Positions 56,783 through 64,000 of a stretch of DNA of 64,000 nucleotides are shown piece by piece. The notes beneath the pieces were generated by a model. That model searched no databases, was not told the origin of the DNA, and was given only the letters and a program-made list of their open reading frames with translations. The position numbers and the translations under genes are program-made. How positions within the stretch are numbered: the first letter of the stretch is position 1; every line of letters starts with the position of its first letter. The stretch spans positions 496,001-560,000 of the forward strand of contig RCSZ01000010.1 in NCBI GenBank assembly GCA_014898425.1. The letters are read 5' to 3'. This stretch comes from Botryotinia globosa (Eukaryota > Ascomycota > Leotiomycetes > Helotiales > Sclerotiniaceae).

Positions 56783-58726
56783 ATGGCACCTGCAACAATA
56801 ACAACAGCATCCGGGGCATCTTGGCAAGAGGTCGCCAAAGATAGACAGAGATATCGAGATGAGACTATCGCAGCTATCGAGCCACCTATCCCAGATGTCT
56901 CGGATATTCCATTAAATACATTATCAGTTGCGAGAAAAGTACTTACATCCGAGGAGATCAACATTACAGAAGCTACTGTCGAAAGTCTAGTGGCCAAACT
57001 TGCAAAAGGAGAGTTAAGTTCGACCGAGGTTGCGAAAGCATTCTTGAGAAGAGCTGGGCTGGCTCAAAAAGTGGTATGTTCATCTTAGCAGACACTTTTG
57101 CTTTAGACTAATCAAAAGTCAGACTAATTGTATCACCGAATTACTTCCCGAGCGAGCACTTTCTCGTGCAAAATACCTCGACGAATATTTGAAAACGAAT
57201 GGGAAGACTATCGGCCCTCTTCACGGTATCCCGATAAGCGTAAAAGAACATATTGGCATCAAAGACCTGGACCATAATGCGGGCTTCGTTGCTTGGGTTG
57301 GCAGAACAAGTCCAGTTGATTCCCATATTTTAGAAATTCTGTTGAATGCAGGTGCTATATTATACGCTAGGACTACACAACCTCAAACTTTGATGCATTT
57401 AGAGACAAGTAATAATATATATGGGTAAATTTGACAAGCAACTTACATTGACACTGCTAATTTGTTTCTCAGGGTGACTGTAAACCCATTCAATACCACT
57501 TTGACTTGCGGTGGCTCTTCAGGTGGGGAAGGGGCGTTAGTTGGATTTAGGGGTTCGTGTCTTGGTATCGGGACTGATATTGGTGGCTCAATCCGTTCAC
57601 CGGCAGCAAACAATGGTAAATGAGGGCGCTTAAATTGAAAGGAAAAATGCTTACTTGTGCGTAGGTGTATATGGCATGAAGCCGACAGCTCGTCGCTTAC
57701 CAGTAGATGGATGGACTGCAACTATGGCTGGTGCCGAGCACATCGTTCCCACGATCGGACCATTATCAACAAGCTTAGATGGCTGTAAAGTCTTTATGAA
57801 AGCACTCATTGATGCAAAACCATGGTACAAAGAACCATCTCTTCTACCCTTTCCTTGGCGAGAAGAGAATTTCTTTCCGGGCAAAAAAATAAAAGTTGCG
57901 GTTTTATGGGATGATGGGGTTGTTAAACCACATCCCCCGGTCACAAGAGCCTTAAAGCAAGTCGTGGACAAGCTTAAGACGAATACAAATATCGAAGTGG
58001 TTGAGTGGAAGCCGTATAAGCATGATCTAGCTTGGGAGATAATTGTAAGAGTAATGTCATCCGAAATGCCATCGCCACTAATTTGATTTAGGCCAATTTA
58101 TATTTTTCCGATGGTGGATCACAGGAACTCGATGCGCTAAAGGAATCTGGAGAGCCCCTTCGACCCCTCACTGAGCACATCATTACTCAAAACAAGCATC
58201 TACAATCTCATAGTATCGCATCGATGTGGAATTCTCAAGTTCAACGGGATATGTATCGCACTGAGTATGCAAATATTTGGAACGAGACAGCGACTTCGAA
58301 AGGTGCTAATGGTGAGCTGGAAGGAATGGTGGACGTTATACTGTCTCCAGTTGGACCAGGGAGTGCACCAAAACTAGACACCAGTAAATGGTGGGGCTAC
58401 ACTTCGCAGTGGAACCTGTTAGATTATCCTGCTTTAGTCTTTCCAGTTGACAAAGTTGATGTGGAAAAGGATAGTACCCAAGAGACGTACACTCCAAGAA
58501 ACGACAAGGACAAATACAATTGGGATCTATGGGAACAACATGGGGCAGAAGGTTATAAGGACGCACCTATCAGCTTACAGTTGATAGGAAGACGGTTAGT
58601 TATTTTCCATTTGTAAAGAATTCTGGCTAATACATTTTAATTTATAGATTTGAAGATGAGAAGGTCATCCAGGCTTTGGAGATCATTCAAGAGCAAACTG
58701 GATTACCATTTGTTGAATACATTTGA
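56783..58726 (+). CDS. Amidase-signature hydrolase (fungal acetamidase/amidase type)
   Basis: Six exons: 56783-57073, 57123-57424, 57473-57615, 57665-58044, 58092-58594, 58648-58726; introns 47-53 nt; 565 aa. Every join restores a conserved block. The Ser-cisSer-Lys triad is complete: ISVKEH (Lys138), [11 protein letters not shown] (Ser213) and [13 protein letters not shown] (nucleophile Ser237); spacings of 75 and 24 residues equal those of fatty acid amide hydrolase. Later blocks [42 protein letters not shown] and [15 protein letters not shown] are typical of fungal amidases. It hydrolyses amides to acid plus ammonia; the substrate is unknown. No signal peptide, so probably cytosolic. Confidence 0.95.
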
Positions 58727-60539
58727 ATGATATCAATCGAATAGAGATTGTTCTGAAAATCATCACCCTACGTATTACATCAACTTTACAAATTTAAAGT
58801 TCATCTGTTCAACCTAGTCAACATGCCAAGTGAGCTATATTGTAATGTCATTCAAGATGAAGGGGCTCGCTTACTACTGTTGGGCTGGCTCCTCAATTCG
58901 GAAGTATCACGGCAATGGCCAGTTGTACCACAGCTTGGACTTGTTCATTTCTAAAGATGTGATCATGATGCGACTCGTGATGCAATTGTATATTTCTCAT
59001 CGTGCTGCCTCAAAACATACTTCTTCACAACTCAAACATTCTCTGTAACGTTTTTGACTGGCGCCAGTCCTTGAATTCGGACTAGTTCATCTCATCACAC
59101 ATGATTTACCATGTCACGTACTAGCTTCTAGTCATGCAATCCAGTTTGTCCCATAATGCTTAATCATTTTCTCCACTCCCATGGTTCTTTATCCTAGTTC
59201 TCGACTCGTACAAACTATGTATGATCCGCATTGGAATTCGGAAGCCTGACGTAGCACTTTAGCAGCTTGGCACTCCCGTAATACCTTACTGGATTGCCTA
59301 CAACAGCCGGGAAATATCCCACCGAGATCCTGAGATCACACTCGGTCCGGTATTACTCCGCAGTTTTGGTAATGATTAACTGAGGATTGTCGATGCGCTC
59401 GAATTGCAGAAATAATATAGTGTTGGGAGGCTCAATGTTAAAAGGACTGAGCAAGTGCCTGGTGATGTCCCGTGCTGGTTTTGTTTCTATTTTCGGATGT
59501 GTGTCTGTCTGGTCTTTGATGGTGGGACCACCAACTAAACTTTGGAAGCGCGTCGCAATAGGCGGATTGATCATGAACTTGGGTGAAAAGAGACAGTAAC
59601 ATGAGATGTGAAAGTCTTGAGGTGCATCTTACATGTTCTCTATTGGAACGTTCTTTCATCTTGGAATTCCATATTCGAAGTCAATGAAATGTGAATTACA
59701 CCGTGATAACTGCCAAGAGTTGACGACTAAAATTACTCCTCCCACTTTCCATCCACCTCCACCTTCTATCAATGTAAATTAACTTGCAAGAAACAATCTT
59801 CATCTGGCCAACATCGTCACATCTATCCCACCCACCACTCATAGATTACTGCGCCATATCTCACCCCGCACTAGGCACAACATCCATCTGAGCTCCCTCA
59901 CGATTCTGATTGGTCAATGCCATCCTTCTCCCGGCGTCAAAGGTCTTTAGAGTTCCCATGCATAAGCTATGGATGAAGAGAATGTATCTCCCCACAAACA
60001 TTCATGCATTTTCCACGGGATTTCCTCATCGACACCATCATATGCGCACGAAATATGGAGTGCATGGATGCCATGTGGTCTGTAGGAATAAGATGATGGA
60101 GTAATCTCTTCCTACACTTTAATGTGTGAAGGAGAAGGAAGTTGAGGAAGAAGAATCAGGGAAAGATTGATGTAAGAAGGTCGATGAGCCTCATTCCAGG
60201 TCTTTATGTATTGGACATATCACCCAGTTTTCATTCACATTTTTCACTCTTGGTACCGATAAGTTTACGGCCACTCTTACTTTCTCGTCTTTCTTTAATC
60301 CGTCTCATTCCTTTTACTTTTTATCACTTTACGTACTTGGCATTCTTGAATGACGTGCGTGTTTGTTGTTCTTTTTTGCTGTTGGAACTTCATTGGATTG
60401 TGAGAGTGCATTCTGATACACATTCTTTACTTATATCACACACTCCGCGTCTCGGGGAAACTATCATTAAAACTTATTCCGAATCATCGAATGCGATTTC
60501 ACTATACTACACTAAACTACATCATCAACATCACCCGAA
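58727..60539. other. Intergenic region, no supported gene
   Basis: About 1.8 kb. Several short ORFs on both strands without domains. The stretch 60480-60539 (CA/AT-rich) looks like the leader of the next gene. Confidence 0.55.
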
Positions 60540-60959
60540 ATGTCTTCTTCAACTTCCTCCTCAACCCCTCCTTTCACACCAAAAAGCAGAACACCAGTTC
60601 GTTCCTCCTCAACTTCATCTACTGCCTCCTCGTCATCACCCTCACCTCACAACTTCCAATTCACACCTAAACCACTCGTCCTGATGCGTTCCTTCTCTGC
60701 ATCTTCCACATCCTCGACGCAATCCCGAACTTCTCAGCCCTCATCACCATTTCTCGAACCGCCTTCACGATATGAATCGAGACATCCGAGTGAACTCACC
60801 TATAGACGAATGCCGGATAGTCCTAAACCTCATTACTTCTATGAGAGACCGGGGTTTTTCATCCCGAAGAGATCGGCGCCTAAAGCGCCGGGTGAGCCAA
60901 GTTCAAAGGTGGTTTTTATCGGCGGGATGGATGGGGATGAAGAAGATGATGCTGAATGA
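60540..60959 (+). CDS. Small Ser/Pro-rich protein with an ordered C-terminal block, hypothetical
   Basis: 139 aa from the ATG at 60540. The first 75 residues are Ser/Thr/Pro low complexity with TPKSRTP and TPKPL sites that could be kinase targets. The last 60 residues look constrained: ELTYRRMPDSPKPHYFYERP, GFFIPKRSAPKAPG, KVVFIGGMDGDEEDDAE. I have the impression of a small fungal family with this C-terminal block, but cannot name it or check. Confidence 0.65.
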   Translation: MSSSTSSSTPPFTPKSRTPVRSSSTSSTASSSSPSPHNFQFTPKPLVLMRSFSASSTSSTQSRTSQPSSPFLEPPSRYESRHPSELTYRRMPDSPKPHYFYERPGFFIPKRSAPKAPGEPSSKVVFIGGMDGDEEDDAE

Positions 60960-62777
60960 GTTGAAGATTTATGGGATGTTATCTTATGAAAACTTCACAT
61001 GGAGTATCAAGGAGTATTGGAAATGATACGATGAAGAGACGATGGCGCGACAGGCTCATTCGATTCAAGGAAAGCTGAATACTTGAACAGCAATTTTCTT
61101 TTCTAGAAAGTCCATCAAGAAACACGAGTCAGAGTTTTCGGATCGAGACCTGAATCTTTCATTCTTGGTTCAGTTAGATTGGTGATACATGCTATATCGG
61201 GGATGGGATAAAATACAGGTATTGGGGCGCTATCATATATCTATCTAACATTCGTTGAATATGCATAGATATATTTCACTTTATATCAGTACCTGACACT
61301 CGTTTATTGGGGGTACATTTTAGAGATATCTTTAAATAAACAAATCATTCATTCATTGATTCGTTTCTCAGATGTACGAGCTTCTTTTAGTGTCCTGTTA
61401 AACGTGACCAAGAATCATGATACTAAAAGAAATTCTATAAGCAAACAAATGATTGATGCGAAATGAGTATTTTAGTATCTAACACCATGTTAATTTTCAA
61501 GGCCTCTTCTAATCTAGTGACATCTTTTTCACCTTTATCATATCCTATTCCTATTCCTATTCCATATCTCACACTTGACATACATTTCTCACCTTCTCCA
61601 CCCTATCTTCACCAACTATAACTATCCACCCTAAAATCTGCCTGCGAATTCTGAACTTTCTATCTGTTCCACACATAATTTGTCTTACAACTATGTAGAA
61701 TTTCGGGCGGTTCTCCGACGGATCGATAAAATCTCTCTTCAACCTATATGTCGCATGATCTCTACTCCTCTCCTTCTTAATTGTCACATGCGTTTGCATC
61801 AGTATGACATTTCCCTCTCTCATCTTATCATCCTCCAAGTCTCTTGTCGAAGTTCTCTAATCCTGCATTTCTGTATTCCCGCTTCCCGCTCCTACATCGC
61901 TTCCCAGAATACTTCTCCTGGGGCGAGAATCTTTGTTGGAGAAGAAACGTCGGAAGAGGAGTTAGACAAGAGCGAGATTGCCGCAGGTTATGTCAATTGC
62001 TTTTTTCACGTAGCTCCAGACTCTCCTCCTTCGACTTGGGAGATTGGGTATGTGTTAGTGGTTTGTTTGAAGTGGTTCTATGTGGTCAATAGCTTGACTA
62101 GATGAAGTGGACGAGTCATCTCATGGTCGCGGATCCCGTTGTTGGAAGTTTTTATACAGACAATGGAGATTACAAGTGAAGTCCTCGGTTTCAATAGCAA
62201 AGAGGGAATCAGACGAATAATGCTCGTTATAATGACACTGGATGAAAGTTCAACAATGTAAGCATACGATACTCACTTCCGTGCATTAGAGTACAACTTA
62301 AAAAACACCAACTACAAAGATACTTATAAGCACCATATTTCTTCTCACAATCATCTGCAACTTCCAAATCATAGGAATCGACATATAAATCACACAATCC
62401 CCGAGAAACTCAAAAGACCATTTGTAAAAGATATCGTCCTTAACGCATTTGGGATGTAATGATGTTTTTGGTCTTTGTTTGAAAAGTAAGCCATAGGAGT
62501 ACATTCAAAACTCGATGCACCCGAAGCCACAATGGTTCAGAGTAGTGTATGGATGCAGATAGGCCAAACAATTTTCTCAATTTTGCCGTAGGAAATAAAC
62601 AAACGTAGAGAAGGATCAGAGAAGTCTTGAGACAAAAAAGACAAAATAGCCGAAGTCTCTGAATCATATATACTGACTTTGAAAAGGATGAACTGCTATT
62701 ACAATTCTCGGAAACTGCGCTACGAACAAAACACTAAACCTAGACTTTTCTGCGTCTACTGAAACGTTCGCTTAATG

Positions 62778-62811
62778 CTCTCCTAGCTTTATACTCTCCT
62801 AGCTTTATACT
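62778..62811 (+). repeat. 17-bp tandem duplication
   Basis: CTCTCCTAGCTTTATAC occurs twice in tandem. Confidence 0.9.
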
Positions 62812-62904
62812 CAACCCTATCGATCATTTAGTACATGATGATGATATTATCATAGAAGAAGATAGATATCCCTCGACTTTAAATGATATAGAATACTACG
62901 TATC

Positions 62905-63002
62905 ATGTAATTTACAAATAGGAGTACCTACTCAGACGAAACAGTAACGCCACATGTAATTTACAAATAGGAGTACCTACTCAGACGAAACAGTAACGCC
63001 AC
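62905..63002 (+). repeat. Perfect 49-bp tandem duplication
   Basis: The block starting ATGTAATTTACAAATAGGAG at 62905 recurs exactly at 62954. Perfect identity suggests a recent event or an assembly artefact. Confidence 0.95.
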
Positions 63003-64000
63003 ACCCGTAAATCAATCTTCGTATTGTGTTTTGGCGACGGTGGAAAGTTTTCAAAGATTCTCATTACAAAAGAGGCGATGGATAAATAAGACGAGAAGAA
63101 GGATTGTTGAAATCGGTACGAGTGACCTCTTTTCTTGCATTTCAAGGTCATTGAGATACGGCGTACCCTTTGTACAAAAGTTCAGTGCATGGTTTGAAGA
63201 GTGTAGAGCGCGTTTGATGCAGTGCATTCAGTCAGTGAAGTGTACGAAATAAGGATATGGGCTAGATTGTATTCTAAAAACAGTCTCGGAGACATAAGCT
63301 AATGTAGTTTTGCCAACAGGAGTAGAAAAAATTCAGGTAAAGATCATGATCCGATGATTGATTCGACGTTGAAAATCTTGCATACAGTAAAGCATCTATG
63401 TATCAGAATGTAGACCATGCTTTTCCATCATCTACCTGTACAGTTTTGTAGAGTGGTCTGCTACAGCACAAGAGATATATATATACATGGGAACAAACGA
63501 GAATGCATGTCTTTCCTAATTCGATCCAATGAACATTTATCCAGCCGAAATGAGCAGCTTTTAAGTGTGCGATACCCTAGATCTTGAGTATATAGTAATA
63601 GGACTATTACTCCTTTGGTTTATTTCCCTTCATCTACAGCTCAGGAGACAAGTCATTGGTGCCTATCATAAGAAAAGATCAAGCTCCTCACACAACGCAC
63701 TCTAGATCCAGTAGAGATAAATCTTTAGATCCTGATTCTCACGATCTTCCTAGCCATTCGCAGAAATGGGCAATTCATGGAAATAGGGAAAATGTAGCGA
63801 GATTCCCGACCATGTTTCTTCCCTGTATAAGATGGGATTCCCTGGAAGATTTTACCAGGACAACTCCGAATCGCTCAAAATCGCAAAACCCCCATTTCCT
63901 ATTGCCATTTCCCCAGTTTGTCTAATCCATTATCTTTACATTGATTGACAAACTTCGGCTTCTACATCGCCATCAATTCGCTTTCTCTAACATTCCTTCC

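Larger units (their letters stand above)
60960..64000. other. Terminal 3 kb without a supported gene
   Basis: AT-rich with short ORFs. Contains a CCTATT run (61543-61562), a 17-bp duplication at 62778-62811 and a 49-bp tandem duplication at 62905-63002. The frame 61680-62105 is open for 141 codons but contains no recognisable domain and may or may not be coding. Confidence 0.6.

Noticed and set aside
61680..62105. 141-codon ORF near the right end
   Set aside because: No recognisable domain, overlapping alternative frames of similar length, AT-rich surroundings; left as possible but not called.
1..64000. tRNA, rRNA, CRISPR, transposon or secondary-metabolite cluster
   Set aside because: Looked for tRNA B-box-like GGTTCRA sequences, repeat-spacer arrays, transposase or reverse transcriptase blocks and PKS/NRPS domains; none recognised by eye.

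Overview
The window is eukaryotic nuclear DNA from a filamentous ascomycete. Genes carry short GT..AG introns (about 46-100 nt) with TACTAAT or CTAAC-like branch points, they lie on both strands separated by untranslated DNA, and several families (HET domain, FluG, fungal phytochrome, fungal amidase, DUF3632-like) are typical of Pezizomycotina. The protein flavour suggests Leotiomycetes, perhaps Sclerotiniaceae (Botrytis/Sclerotinia relatives); that assignment is inference, not a search result. All exon borders below were read by eye from splice signals, reading phase and family knowledge.

Layout. 0-5 kb: a disordered protein entering from outside the window, with a membrane-segment ORF one frame away, then a HET-domain gene. 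6-19 kb: NBS1/nibrin (MRN complex), a cytochrome b5-domain protein on the opposite strand, a microsatellite-rich spacer, a conserved disordered/coiled-coil protein, a proline-rich protein with a conserved N-terminal domain, and mitochondrial ribosomal protein uS8. 19.6-28 kb: a FluG-type amidohydrolase/glutamine-synthetase fusion and a phytochrome hybrid histidine kinase sit head to head across a 1.5 kb spacer. 28.6-37.3 kb: a FAT1/FATP-type acyl-CoA synthetase, the GPI-transamidase subunit PIG-S, and a WDR6/Trm734-like WD-repeat protein. 37.9-42.5 kb: two small orphan ORFs and an NmrA-like NAD(P)-binding protein. 42.8-56.3 kb: an IKS1-like kinase, a broken DUF3632-like gene, and a loose series of small orphan membrane proteins, one with three PPxY motifs and a C-terminal anchor. 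56.8-64 kb: a complete amidase with six exons, a small Ser-rich conserved protein, and about 3 kb with no supported gene.

Most genes are unrelated housekeeping functions (DNA repair, mitochondrial translation, GPI anchoring, tRNA modification, lipid activation). The most interesting stretch is 19.6-28 kb. Both head-to-head genes belong to families that control asexual development and light response. Both appear to have lost residues of one catalytic module while keeping the rest: the FluG amidohydrolase HxH reads RxR and its WSTDG Asp reads Asn, and the phytochrome kinase H-box His reads Ala. No tRNA, rRNA, CRISPR array or transposon was recognised.
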